Of a stretch of DNA of 64,000 nt, positions 10,954 through 19,437 are shown one piece after another. Position numbers and translations under genes: made by a program. The notes beneath the pieces are model-generated. The model searched no databases, was not told the origin of the DNA, and saw only the letters and a program-made list of their open reading frames with translations. Origin of the DNA: Thiomicrorhabdus immobilis (lineage in GTDB: Bacteria > Pseudomonadota > Gammaproteobacteria > Thiomicrospirales > Thiomicrospiraceae). Numbering within the stretch: the stretch's first letter is position 1; every line of letters starts with the position of its first letter. The stretch covers positions 806,001 through 870,000 of the forward strand of contig NZ_AP024202.1 of NCBI RefSeq assembly GCF_021654855.1. Reading direction: 5' to 3'.

Positions 10954-11191
10954 ATGCCTATAAAAAATAGAAAAATTGATTTTAAGTAACTTGGACTCAA
11001 TTTAACCACTTGATGTGATTGGGAATTTAACTTTTTTTGCGGTAATATCTTAATAATAAATGTATTGTAGAAGTAAGAGGTGTATGCTGATTTTAAAATG
11101 ATTAAACCTTAAAAGTGCTTTTTTAGAACGCAAATTGACCTGCATTATCACGCACTGAATAGGTTTGGCCTGTCGTCCATGGAGGGATAAA

Positions 11192-14100
11192 ATGAAAAAT
11201 GTGTTCTTGAAAAAGCCAATAAGAACCTTGGTTGCCATTGGTTCTGCTTTGATTATGTTTGTCTTTTTGTATAACGCCGGTTGTAGCGGAAGTGGAAGTG
11301 GTTCAGGATGGTCGTTATGCAACGTACCTCAAGAAGCTTCCTTAAGCTCTGCCACCCGTATAGGTGGGGCGACAACCAGTGTTGGGCTTTTCAGTAGTGA
11401 CGATGCTGAATGGTCCCTTTTCAATATCGCCAATGAACTGAGGGCAACCAAAGTTGGTACGACAAAAGATACCGAATATGCGATCAAAGTACCTGGTTTA
11501 ATTCGTGACATTGAGATTGTCACGCGTGACGATAAGCGTGTAGCCTTGCTTGCGATGGGTGATGAAGGGATTGCCGCTGTTGATATTACCGACCCTTCAG
11601 CTATGTCTGTAATCACCACGGTGAAAGTGAATTATTATCAGGATGGGATTAGTTGGACAGAAGGCGGCGGTGATGTTGTTATCGATAATGTCATTCAAAG
11701 TACACGAGGGCCAATTAGTTCTTTAGCCGTTTTTGATGATGGAAACCCTGATACGCCTTTGCAGTTGTTAATTGCTGACGAAGGTTATGGGTTACATAAA
11801 ACCGCACTAGATAATCTGCTCGATGAAACAACTGGTAGAGAGCCTGATGGTACCTTGTTGGTGGAGCAGGAGGTTTATACCTTGCAATATGCCGGTGAGC
11901 AATCTTGGGGGGGACCAAAAGGGTTAACACTTTATAACGGTAAATTATTCGTTGCACAAGGTTATTTGGGTATGGGGATTTTTGACCCAATTAGCCTAGA
12001 GCAAGTCGGCCGTTACAATCTCTATACCGACACAACCGAAGCAAATAATGGTGAAGATTGGTTTATTGATATGGATCCCGTTGCGGCTGTTCAAACCGGC
12101 AATATCGATGCTTGTACCGGTATGCCGGATTTTAACCAAGCCAGTTTCGAAATTCAGCAGGTTTGGCATGGTGATGTGGTTGCCCCAACACCTTGGGCGG
12201 ATTTTGAACGTTACGGAAAGCATTATTATGATGCGCGTAAAATCGAAGTTGCCACTTTCACAGGTGCTGGACCTGACAAAACAATCGCCTATATTGCCTA
12301 TGGACTAGGTGGTTTAGTGGCGGTGGATGTCACGGGTTACGATACCGCGATTAGTCGAGACCCAGTGACCTGTAATCCTGTGGCTCCCGCTGCGGAACAA
12401 ACGCCTTTTCTTGAGGCGAGTTATCTAGGTTATGTTCCAGCTCTACCTGCTCATGGACCTGATAAACAGACTGGAGAACAGTCACAAAGTCTTTTTCCTT
12501 ACTTTGGTGTCGGAATGCTTAAAGAAGCAGGCGTTGTTGATGTTGAGGTGAATCTGGCTGATAACCAGGTATATTTCACTGACCATTTTGCCGGAATGAT
12601 GGTGATTGGAAATGCGGATACACCAGAGGTGAATTGGCATGGATCGGCTGGTGAGGATTCCTATGACAATAACACTATCGGTGATTTAGGTGATCATTGG
12701 CCTGATTATGAATTTGTTACTTCATATGACATGACACCAGTACCTTTTGGTGAAGAAACCGCTCCCGCTTATATTTTTGAATCACCCATTTTACTGGCAA
12801 CAGGCGAAGTAAGCGGGCATGGTAATGTATTGTCTCTGACGGGTTCTTTTGATGTTGCAAATTCTGGAAGTGTCGATGTTGTAGCGGCCTCTGGAGGTGG
12901 TGGTTTAAGCTTTATCGATGTTGCTCTAGGCAATACGCCAGCGTTTGAAGTGCCAGTGCATTTTGCGACAACGAATGAAGTTGGCGCGGCTGCAGATGGT
13001 AGTGCGAGTCAAGAAATCAATATTGGCCATACAGAAGGTTTGACGGCGTATGGCAGTCATCTATATTTGGCGGATGGACCGCATGGTATGTCTATTTGGA
13101 AAATAGCCGATCAAAACTGTGTTGCAACTGATGATGTGCATTTAATCGCCAATACGTTACAGAGTGAGTATCCGGTCAAGATAGATGATACTTTAACCAT
13201 CAACCCGACACCACATGCTCACGATGTTATTTTAGATGCCGTAAGCGGTTCGGCGTTGGTGATGTCTCAAAGTCGCGGTTTACGTCGAGTCAACATTTCC
13301 GAGTTAGGAACGGCGGGAGCCCCCACGTTGCTTTATCCAAATAGTACCGATATTTTTGAGCATAATATTGATTCTGGAAATGTAGTCGATTTCTTGAAAA
13401 TGCAGGACCATGTATATGATGTTGCATTAAAAGGCTCATTGGTCTTTACCGCTGATGGGAGTAATGGTTTGACGGTATATGACCTTAGTAAGGATCCAAC
13501 TGATGCAACCAGTGGCTATATCGTAAGCAATTTGGGTGGCGATGTTGATTCTCAGCCAAATCTCGGTCATGCAACAGGTGTTGCCTTATGGAAAAATGCC
13601 GTAACCTCAAAAGAGTATGCTTTTGTTGCAGCGGGTCAAGCCGGTATTGGTGTGGTGGATGTTACTGATCCAAATAATATGATTTTAATCAAAGTCTTTG
13701 AGCCGATTAAAATGGAAGACGACCATGTTGGTAAGGCGGATGGAAAAAGTGTCGCGGTCAAAGTGGTCGGTAACTATGTCTACTTCACTTACGATAGTTT
13801 CGGTGTTGTTGTATATCGGACTGCCGATTTGATTGCCCCATTGATAGAAGGTACTGATCCAAATCAAATTTGGACTCTTGGTGGTGGCGGTGAAGACCAG
13901 CGTCCAAATGCGGTAGCACGTTTCAAACTTCAAGATCCTACCTTGTTTGGACTGGTAGATTTAGTCGGATGGGCTGGCGGTGCCGCAGGTATGGATGTTG
14001 TCCAAGTTAATGGTAGAAACTTGTTCTATATTGCGTATGGTGACGCAGGGGTTATTAAAGTCGATTGGAGCAATCCAGCAGCACCTGTGTTGTTACAGCA

Positions 14101-14194
14101 CACCAATACGGTTGGCTTTGCATACGATATTGATGTCGTGAATGGTCGAGCTTATGTGGCTGATGGAGGGGGAGGTTTATTACTTCTTAAATAA
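11192..14194 (+). CDS. large LVIVD-repeat beta-propeller lipoprotein
   Basis: 1000 residues from the ATG at 11192, preceded by a strong GGAGGG site; an earlier in-frame ATG lacks one. The N-terminus has a signal helix ending in FLYNAGC, with C31 the likely lipidated cysteine, then a Ser-Gly spacer. The rest is a series of LVIVD-like blades such as GIAAVDITDPSAM, GGLVAVDVTG, GLTVYDLSKDP, GIGVVDVTDPNNM and GVIKVDWSNPAAPV. It is therefore probably a surface or periplasmic beta-propeller. No catalytic motif or CxxCH haem site was seen. It forms a single-gene unit between two identical-type terminators. The ligand or partner is unknown. Confidence 0.85.
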   Translation: MKNVFLKKPIRTLVAIGSALIMFVFLYNAGCSGSGSGSGWSLCNVPQEASLSSATRIGGATTSVGLFSSDDAEWSLFNIANELRATKVGTTKDTEYAIKVPGLIRDIEIVTRDDKRVALLAMGDEGIAAVDITDPSAMSVITTVKVNYYQDGISWTEGGGDVVIDNVIQSTRGPISSLAVFDDGNPDTPLQLLIADEGYGLHKTALDNLLDETTGREPDGTLLVEQEVYTLQYAGEQSWGGPKGLTLYNGKLFVAQGYLGMGIFDPISLEQVGRYNLYTDTTEANNGEDWFIDMDPVAAVQTGNIDACTGMPDFNQASFEIQQVWHGDVVAPTPWADFERYGKHYYDARKIEVATFTGAGPDKTIAYIAYGLGGLVAVDVTGYDTAISRDPVTCNPVAPAAEQTPFLEASYLGYVPALPAHGPDKQTGEQSQSLFPYFGVGMLKEAGVVDVEVNLADNQVYFTDHFAGMMVIGNADTPEVNWHGSAGEDSYDNNTIGDLGDHWPDYEFVTSYDMTPVPFGEETAPAYIFESPILLATGEVSGHGNVLSLTGSFDVANSGSVDVVAASGGGGLSFIDVALGNTPAFEVPVHFATTNEVGAAADGSASQEINIGHTEGLTAYGSHLYLADGPHGMSIWKIADQNCVATDDVHLIANTLQSEYPVKIDDTLTINPTPHAHDVILDAVSGSALVMSQSRGLRRVNISELGTAGAPTLLYPNSTDIFEHNIDSGNVVDFLKMQDHVYDVALKGSLVFTADGSNGLTVYDLSKDPTDATSGYIVSNLGGDVDSQPNLGHATGVALWKNAVTSKEYAFVAAGQAGIGVVDVTDPNNMILIKVFEPIKMEDDHVGKADGKSVAVKVVGNYVYFTYDSFGVVVYRTADLIAPLIEGTDPNQIWTLGGGGEDQRPNAVARFKLQDPTLFGLVDLVGWAGGAAGMDVVQVNGRNLFYIAYGDAGVIKVDWSNPAAPVLLQHTNTVGFAYDIDVVNGRAYVADGGGGLLLLK

Positions 14195-14214
14195 AACCTT
14201 GTCGCTTCTGATAT

Positions 14215-14240
14215 AAAAACCTGCTTCGGCAGGTTTTTTT
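14215..14240 (+). terminator. rho-independent terminator after the beta-propeller gene
   Basis: AAAAACCTGC-TTCG-GCAGGTTTTT hairpin with a T run, a near copy of the one after lysC. Confidence 0.9.
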
Positions 14241-14296
14241 GTCTAAGTTACCTGCTCATAACCAAATAACATTGTATTGAATATTTTATTATGCTG

Positions 14297-14317
14297 AATA
14301 TTTCCAAGAGAAATATT
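14297..14317. promoter_or_regulatory. inverted repeat upstream of csrA
   Basis: Perfect 8-base arms AATATTTC and GAAATATT separated by five bases, about 100 bases before csrA. A plausible -10 (TATACT, 14376-14381) lies between it and the gene. It may be a regulator site; which regulator is unknown. Confidence 0.35.
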
Positions 14318-14413
14318 AGTGTTTACTTATTTGCAGGAATAAAGATTATTAATTATGCGTATCAGTTAAAAGTTCTATACTAGACAGACAAACGTATCTT
14401 ATAGGAAAGCATG

Positions 14414-14620
14414 ATGTTGGTTTTAACTCGAAGAGAAAGTGAATCACTGATTATAGGTGGTAACATCAAGCTGACTATTTTAGCCGTAAAAGGTGGGCAA
14501 GTTAGGGTGGGGATAGAAGCTCCACAAGAAGTTTCGATTCATCGTGAAGAGTTGTTGCTGGATGACTGTGAAACAAAAAATAGCCTAAACGAAAATCGTT
14601 CCAAAATCGCTTCAGCATGA
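14414..14620 (+). CDS. csrA: carbon storage regulator CsrA
   Basis: 68 residues from the second of two adjacent ATGs, which has AGGA seven bases upstream; the first ATG (14411) is closer to it. The sequence [15 protein letters not shown] and the stretch [18 protein letters not shown], including the RNA-binding R44-equivalent in HREE, are diagnostic. CsrA is a dimeric RNA-binding protein that represses or activates translation by binding GGA motifs, often controlling motility and carbon storage. Placement after alaS/lysC and before tRNA-Ser/tRNA-Arg is the common gammaproteobacterial arrangement. Confidence 0.97.
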   Translation: MLVLTRRESESLIIGGNIKLTILAVKGGQVRVGIEAPQEVSIHREELLLDDCETKNSLNENRSKIASA

Positions 14621-14764
14621 AGTTTGTCTAAGTTTTTGTCTATTTTTTAATTTTTGAATAAAGTTACCAGGTTTGCCAAAGGTAATCTCTTATGCGTTTT
14701 CTAAGCGAACGCAAAGCAAATACTTCACTGGCAAGAAATAAAAGCAAAAAAAACTAATTCAGCG

Positions 14765-14793
14765 TTTACAATGGGCTGTTAACCTTGTATTAT
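14765..14793 (+). promoter_or_regulatory. promoter of tRNA-Ser
   Basis: -35 TTTACA at 14765-14770 and -10 TATTAT at 14788-14793, 17 bases apart, 15 bases before the tRNA. Confidence 0.6.
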
Positions 14794-14807
14794 ACGCGAC
14801 AGAAATT

Positions 14808-14900
14808 GGAGACGTGGCCGAGAGGCTGAAGGCGCTCCCCTGCTAAGGGAGTATAGGGTTTGTAGCTCTATCGAGGGTTCGAATCCCTCCGTCTCCGCCA
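14808..14900 (+). tRNA. tRNA-Ser (anticodon GCU)
   Basis: 93 bases with CCA encoded. The acceptor stem GGAGACG / CGTCTCC closes with discriminator G. The anticodon stem-loop CCCCTGCTAAGGGAG places GCT at the anticodon. A long variable arm (TATAGGGTTTGTAGCTCTAT) marks the serine type, and the T loop is GGTTCGAATCC. Confidence 0.97.
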
Positions 14901-14947
14901 TTTCTAACCTTGTTTTGAAGCGTTTTAACAAAACTGTAAAATTAGAG

Positions 14948-14975
14948 TTGACACCTAGCATTTTAGCTCTATAAT
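14948..14975 (+). promoter_or_regulatory. consensus promoter of tRNA-Arg
   Basis: Perfect TTGACA (14948-14953) and perfect TATAAT (14970-14975), spacer 16, ending 16 bases before the tRNA. Confidence 0.85.
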
Positions 14976-14991
14976 ACGCCTCAACAACAAA

Positions 14992-15068
14992 GCGCCCGTA
15001 GCTCAATTGGATAGAGTACTCGGCTACGAACCGAGCGGTTAGGGGTTCGACTCCCTTCGGGCGCACCA
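14992..15068 (+). tRNA. tRNA-Arg (anticodon ACG)
   Basis: 77 bases including CCA. The acceptor stem is GCGCCCG / CGGGCGC. The anticodon stem CTCGG / CCGAG holds loop CTACGAA with anticodon ACG, normally read as ICG after deamination. T arm GGGGTTCGACTCCC. Confidence 0.97.
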
Positions 15069-15079
15069 TTATTCAAAAG

Positions 15080-15110
15080 CCTCGTTAGTGAAAACTAACG
15101 GGGTTTTTTT
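15080..15110 (+). terminator. terminator after tRNA-Arg
   Basis: Stem CCTCGTTAGT / ACTAACGGGG (one G-U pair) with loop GAAA, followed by seven T. Confidence 0.85.
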
Positions 15111-15238
15111 ATGTCTAAAATTCTGTTTTGCCGTTTCAATGTTGTCTTGTCATCAATTTTGCTAAACTAAATGCTATTCTTACCAGGCCTGCTAGGTTTG
15201 CAATTGCCTTAAATTAAATAACAGTGAAAGGTTTTGTT

Positions 15239-16060
15239 GTGATAAAAATAATCATTTTTTCCGTGCTGTATCTCTTTTCCACATTTGCTCAAGCTCAGCA
15301 ATTTTTATTTGATAGTCACCTGCATTATGGCGGTGAAGATGTCAAACAGTTCACTCCTAAGCAAATAATCAAAATTTTTGATCGTAACCACATTAAGTAT
15401 GCGGTGGTTTCCAGTACGCCTAACCAGGGTACCGAGAGTTTATATGCCTATGCTCCCAACCGTATCATCCCTTTTTTAGGTTTGTACCAAACCTTGGGGG
15501 ATAAGCGTGACTGGATGTATGATGAATCGGTTGTTGCCAGAGTGGAAGAGGCACTTAACAGCGGCATTTATCGTGGTTTAGGTGAGTTGCATATTTTTGC
15601 CAAAGATAGAAAAAGCCCTGTTTTAAGACGTATTGTTGAAATCGCTAGCGAACGTAACTTAATGTTGCAGGTGCATGGGGATGCTGAAATTTTAGATGAA
15701 ATATTTAGTCTTGCTCCAAATGTTACGATTTTATGGGCTCACTTGGGAACAAGGCCTGAACCAGAGTTTTTACGAGGGGTATTAACAAAATATCCACAAA
15801 ACTTATTTATCGATACTTCAGTTAGAGATAAGCAGTTATTGGAAAGTGGTGAGCTTACCGATGACTGGAAAAAATTGTTTATAGACTATCAAGACCAGTT
15901 TACGGTCGCTGTAGACACCTTTAGTGTTAACCGTTGGAATACGTTTGATCTAGTTGTTCAAGATATTCGTTCTTGGTTGGCAGATTTACCAGACGAGGTG
16001 GTTAGAAAGCTGGCCTATGATAATGCCTATAAGTTGTTCTTTAATGAGAAGGTGGATTGA
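15239..16060 (+). CDS. exported amidohydrolase-family (TIM-barrel) protein
   Basis: 273 residues from a GTG at 15239 with AAAGG seven bases upstream; a GTG at 15224 is possible but lacks such a site. A Sec signal peptide (IKIIIFSVLYLFSTFAQA-QQ) is followed by FDSHLHYGG, the first metal-binding H-x-H of the amidohydrolase superfamily. Further His/Glu candidates are GLGELHIF, LMLQVHGD and ILWAHLGTRPE, and a late aspartate is in VAVDTFSVNRW. It is probably a periplasmic metal-dependent hydrolase of the Amidohydro_2 group. The substrate is unknown. It is a single gene between the tRNA pair and trpS. Confidence 0.75.
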   Translation: MIKIIIFSVLYLFSTFAQAQQFLFDSHLHYGGEDVKQFTPKQIIKIFDRNHIKYAVVSSTPNQGTESLYAYAPNRIIPFLGLYQTLGDKRDWMYDESVVARVEEALNSGIYRGLGELHIFAKDRKSPVLRRIVEIASERNLMLQVHGDAEILDEIFSLAPNVTILWAHLGTRPEPEFLRGVLTKYPQNLFIDTSVRDKQLLESGELTDDWKKLFIDYQDQFTVAVDTFSVNRWNTFDLVVQDIRSWLADLPDEVVRKLAYDNAYKLFFNEKVD

Positions 16061-16078
16061 ATTTTCTGTCGCCAATTG

Positions 16079-16090
16079 ACCAGGCCTGGT
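16079..16090. repeat. ACCAGGCCTGGT palindrome, copy 3 (intergenic)
   Basis: Perfect copy, extended to the 14-base palindrome G-ACCAGGCCTGGT-C, between the amidohydrolase stop codon and its terminator. Confidence 0.9.
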
Positions 16091-16120
16091 CGTTCTGTTT
16101 TTTAAGATGAATCAAATGCA

Positions 16121-16150
16121 AAAAAGCCCCGCTAAAACGGGGCTTTTTTA
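16121..16150. terminator. bidirectional terminator between amidohydrolase gene and trpS
   Basis: Stem GCCCCG / CGGGGC with loop CTAAAA, flanked by A and T runs so that it can stop transcription from both converging genes. Confidence 0.9.
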
Positions 16151-16178
16151 TGTTTAAATCAATATGGGGTGTTAAGGT

Positions 16179-17189
16179 TTAAGGTAGAACAAATCCAATC
16201 GCTTCATGCACTCTTTTTAGGGTTTTTTGCGCTTGTTCACGAGCGGTTTCAGCACCTTGTTTTAAAATGTTACGTAATTCGGTTTCTTCACTGCGAATTT
16301 CATGGAAACGTTTTTGCATAGGTTCCAAGTAATCAACCACCAGTTCTCCCAACTCGACTTTTAGATGACCATACATTTTGCCTTCAAAATGGGCTTCTAC
16401 TTCAGGAATGGATTTACCACTAATCACCGAATAGATGGTCAGCAGGTTTGATACACCTGGTTTATTCTCTAAATCATAACGAATTTCTGAGCCTGAATCC
16501 GTCGTGGCTTTTTTGAATTTTTTAATGATGGTCTTAGGGTCATCCAAAAGTGCAATGAAATTACCTTTGTTCTCATCTGATTTTGACATTTTTGATAAAG
16601 GGTCTTGCAGGCTCATAATGCGCCCACCAGAAGTCGTTGGTGGAATAAATGGTTCAGGAATCTTAAAGAGTTCTTTATCGAAGCGGTTGTTGTAACGTGT
16701 CGCTAAGTCACGCGATAACTCCAGGTGTTGTTTTTGGTCCGCTCCAACTGGAACCATCTCTGTTTGATAGAGCAGGATATCCGCAGCCATCAATACCGGG
16801 TAGTCAAAAAGTCCCACATTGATGTTTTGCGAGTTCTTTTGCGACTTATCCTTAAACTGGGTCATGCGGCTCAACTCACCCATATAAGTAGAGCAGTTTA
16901 ATATCCATGCAAGTTCAGAGTGTTCTGGCACATGTGATTGAATGAAAATGGTGCTTTTATTAGGGTCGATACCGGCCGCTAAATAAAGAGAGACAAAATC
17001 TAAACTACGGTTATAAAGCTCTTTTGGGTCTTGTTCAACGGTGATGGCATGCATATTCACCAATGAAAACAGGCAGTTGTAGTCATCTTGCATCTTCACC
17101 CAGTTTTTAATTGAGCCAATGTAGTTGCCAATCATTAAATCGCCAGAAGGTTGGATTCCGCTAAATAGGGTCGGTTTAGAGTTTGTCAT
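16179..17189 (-). CDS. trpS: tryptophanyl-tRNA synthetase
   Basis: 336 residues, the bacterial TrpRS length. It charges tRNA-Trp. The class I HIGH-like motif appears as [13 protein letters not shown] (about 14-26), the KMSKS loop as [14 protein letters not shown], and [24 protein letters not shown] lies between them. It is a single gene convergent with the amidohydrolase. A one-mismatch ACCAGGCCTGGT-like site lies upstream at 17287-17298. Confidence 0.97.
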   Translation of the reverse strand: MTNSKPTLFSGIQPSGDLMIGNYIGSIKNWVKMQDDYNCLFSLVNMHAITVEQDPKELYNRSLDFVSLYLAAGIDPNKSTIFIQSHVPEHSELAWILNCSTYMGELSRMTQFKDKSQKNSQNINVGLFDYPVLMAADILLYQTEMVPVGADQKQHLELSRDLATRYNNRFDKELFKIPEPFIPPTTSGGRIMSLQDPLSKMSKSDENKGNFIALLDDPKTIIKKFKKATTDSGSEIRYDLENKPGVSNLLTIYSVISGKSIPEVEAHFEGKMYGHLKVELGELVVDYLEPMQKRFHEIRSEETELRNILKQGAETAREQAQKTLKRVHEAIGFVLP

Positions 17190-17328
17190 AGGTACTTTCT
17201 TTTTGTTGTATTGAGTTCATCAAAATTTAATGGAGGGTATTTTCGCATTTTCTAACCGGAATAACTAGCTGACAAAGGAGGAAACAACCCGGCCTGGTAA
17301 TCTTTGATGTTTAGATTGCAATGTGTGG

Positions 17329-17775
17329 TTACAAAACAAAAGGGATGATTTTTTTGGTCTTTTTCTGGTATTCCGCATAATCGGGTAAGCTGTCAACCAA
17401 CAAACTCTCTTCATAACTCAGCTTGATGAATAGAATAAAACAAAGCGAGGTGTACACGGCTAAAGCAATCCAGTCAATTTGTATCAATACGATGGGGAAA
17501 AAGAATAATACAATTGAAAAATACATGGGATGGCGTATGTATCGATAGGGTCCATGGGTAACGAGTTCAATGTCGGGCATGGGGTCGGGGATGATATTGA
17601 AATGACCTAGGTGCATGGTTTGTACTGCCCATAATCCGATAAATATGGCGACAGCTTGTACCAATAAAACCATATAGTTGAAACTAAGCGGCAGCATTAA
17701 TAGCAGTATGGCAATCAATGTAAATTGAAAAAACACTAAACTAAAAGAGATTGCAGGATGTTTGATATTTGTCAT
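17329..17775 (-). CDS. isoprenylcysteine methyltransferase-like membrane protein
   Basis: 148 residues from the ATG at 17775; a GTG at 17814 would add 13 residues. Four or five hydrophobic helices cover most of the protein. GPYRYIRHPMY and the later SYEESLL are the signature of the ICMT/PEMT-like integral membrane methyltransferases (NnrU/MddA relatives), which use S-adenosylmethionine at the membrane face. The substrate cannot be inferred. It is the last gene of a four-gene minus-strand unit headed by a TetR regulator, 110 bases after the metallo-beta-lactamase-fold gene. Confidence 0.72.
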   Translation of the reverse strand: MTNIKHPAISFSLVFFQFTLIAILLLMLPLSFNYMVLLVQAVAIFIGLWAVQTMHLGHFNIIPDPMPDIELVTHGPYRYIRHPMYFSIVLFFFPIVLIQIDWIALAVYTSLCFILFIKLSYEESLLVDSLPDYAEYQKKTKKIIPFVL

Positions 17776-17885
17776 GGCAACTAAGGTACTCTTATAGGTT
17801 TTGAAAACGCCCACTTAATTGAAGGCGTCTTCTATTTTACATGTAATGCCTGCGGGGTCTATCAAAAGGCTTTATTCAAAACTTT

Positions 17886-18989
17886 TTATTCAAAACTCTG
17901 CCCTAAATCCTCGCCCACCATTTCTTTATAGATATGGGCGGCATTGTTTTTATGGGTTTGTTCGAAGACAGGGCGATCCTGATAGGCGGATTGATCAATC
18001 TTTGCCGTGTCTTCAATGCCGCCTCCGGCTTCAATAATGGCTTTAACCTCTTTATGCATGAATTTCAAATAATCATAGGTATCTTGTTTTACCTTTGCCA
18101 TATTGGTTGGGCTACCGTGGCCTGGGATGATTAGGACATCTTTTGGCATGGTGTTCATAAATTTTTCAAAGGTTTTAGCCCACTTCTGGGTGTCGGTATA
18201 AGAGAATAATGCCAGCATCCTATGGTTATAGGCTAAGTCACCAGGTAATACGATATTACGGCTAGGTAGGTAGACTATGGTGGAACCTGGGGTGTGACCT
18301 GGACCGAAATTCAGGATTTGTACGGTTTCTCCGCCACCGACGTCGACGGTCATTTTGTCTTCAAAGGTAGTGAATTTATCGGAGACATCTCGGGCGGTTT
18401 CGGTTATTTCATGTCCGACACGGTCTCCCCAGCTTTTCTTGATAAAAGGATAACCATTATGAAAGTCCCGATTAGCGACATCGTGTGAATATAAATTCTT
18501 AACACCTTGGTCTACCCAATAGCTTGCTCCTAAGTAAGCATGGCCTTGACTGTTCTCAACCGCAACCCATTTAACAGGTTTGTCGGTGATTTTTTTTATT
18601 TGCTGATGAAAGGAGTAGGCGACGGCTGGATTTGGGCCAGCGTTGAACACAAAAACGCCATCTTCAAAAATAATAAAAGTGAGGTTGTTATTCAAACCAA
18701 AGTTGCTTGGGTTGTGCCAAATAAGGCTGCCTACTATCGTGTAAACGCCTTCGGCGACCTTGATCGGTTTTGGAAGTGCTAAAGGTTTGCCGATGTATCC
18801 CACGCTTTTCTGGGTTTGTTCAACATCTTTATAATAAGCCTGGATACTGTTGGAAAACTCTTGGCCTCCAGGAAAACTTTGCATCTCTTTGCCATAGGTT
18901 TCAAAGCTTTCTATATAAACATCAGAAGCAAAGGTGGCTGAAGAGTTGATGGTTATGAGCAACGCACTTATCAATGTAGATTTTTTCAT
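17886..18989 (-). CDS. exported metallo-beta-lactamase-fold protein with a degenerate metal motif
   Basis: 367 residues from the ATG at 18989, which gives a clean signal peptide (KKSTLISALLITINSSATFAS). A further upstream ATG would overlap the preceding gene. The fold is shown by GPGHTPGSTIVYLPSRNIVLPGDLAYN and IPGHGSPT, which keep two later histidines and the bridging aspartate. The first motif, normally HxHxDH, reads SQGHAYL: H to Q, D to Y and H to L. It resembles the SoxH/quinoprotein-associated hydrolase branch, but zinc use and activity are uncertain. It belongs to the TetR-controlled unit. Confidence 0.75.
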   Translation of the reverse strand: MKKSTLISALLITINSSATFASDVYIESFETYGKEMQSFPGGQEFSNSIQAYYKDVEQTQKSVGYIGKPLALPKPIKVAEGVYTIVGSLIWHNPSNFGLNNNLTFIIFEDGVFVFNAGPNPAVAYSFHQQIKKITDKPVKWVAVENSQGHAYLGASYWVDQGVKNLYSHDVANRDFHNGYPFIKKSWGDRVGHEITETARDVSDKFTTFEDKMTVDVGGGETVQILNFGPGHTPGSTIVYLPSRNIVLPGDLAYNHRMLALFSYTDTQKWAKTFEKFMNTMPKDVLIIPGHGSPTNMAKVKQDTYDYLKFMHKEVKAIIEAGGGIEDTAKIDQSAYQDRPVFEQTHKNNAAHIYKEMVGEDLGQSFE

Positions 18990-19008
18990 AATGGATTTCC
19001 CGTTGAGG

Positions 19009-19419
19009 TTATGGTTGTGCGGCGTGTTGGACACTGCCGTTTACCGGTTTTGAGAAAAAGGTGTCTTTAACCAAAGTTAAATTGAATGGTTTTGTGCTGT
19101 TCCAGGGCATTAATGACATAAACCGGGCGAGGAAACAGTAGTTGCCAACGACCATGGCTGTAGTGCCGATAATCTGTAAATAAAAGATAAAAAACAGCGG
19201 AGGGTATAGCGCGATGATCAACAGTAATAAATAGGCAATCCTGACCTGGACGGCAAAATTTTTAATCTTCGGAGTTAGCCAATAAAAATGTATGACTTGA
19301 ATCAGATTGAAGGCAATTGCCCAATATAGGGCTTGAGGTTCAATGGCAACACCGATGATGAGTAGGATGTCGGTAATTGCCCAATATACCCAAATCAGGT
19401 TTAAGTTTATGGAAAACAT
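19009..19419 (-). CDS. small polytopic membrane protein
   Basis: 136 residues with four hydrophobic helices (about 8-25, 30-47, 58-76 and 79-98). I do not recognise the family. It sits 18 bases after the TetR gene and 20 bases before the metallo-beta-lactamase-fold gene, so it is almost certainly co-transcribed with both. The charged Cys-free C-terminal tail (TLVKDTFFSKPVNGSVQHAAQP) looks soluble. It may be a transport or anchoring partner of the exported hydrolase; that is inference only. Confidence 0.6.
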   Translation of the reverse strand: MFSINLNLIWVYWAITDILLIIGVAIEPQALYWAIAFNLIQVIHFYWLTPKIKNFAVQVRIAYLLLLIIALYPPLFFIFYLQIIGTTAMVVGNYCFLARFMSLMPWNSTKPFNLTLVKDTFFSKPVNGSVQHAAQP

Positions 19420-19437
19420 TGTATGCTCCTAATTTTT

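Noticed and set aside
14779-15069. 96-codon minus-strand frame starting MVRPKGVEPLTARF
   Set aside because: It is antisense to tRNA-Ser and tRNA-Arg; this is a well-known spurious translation of tRNA genes.
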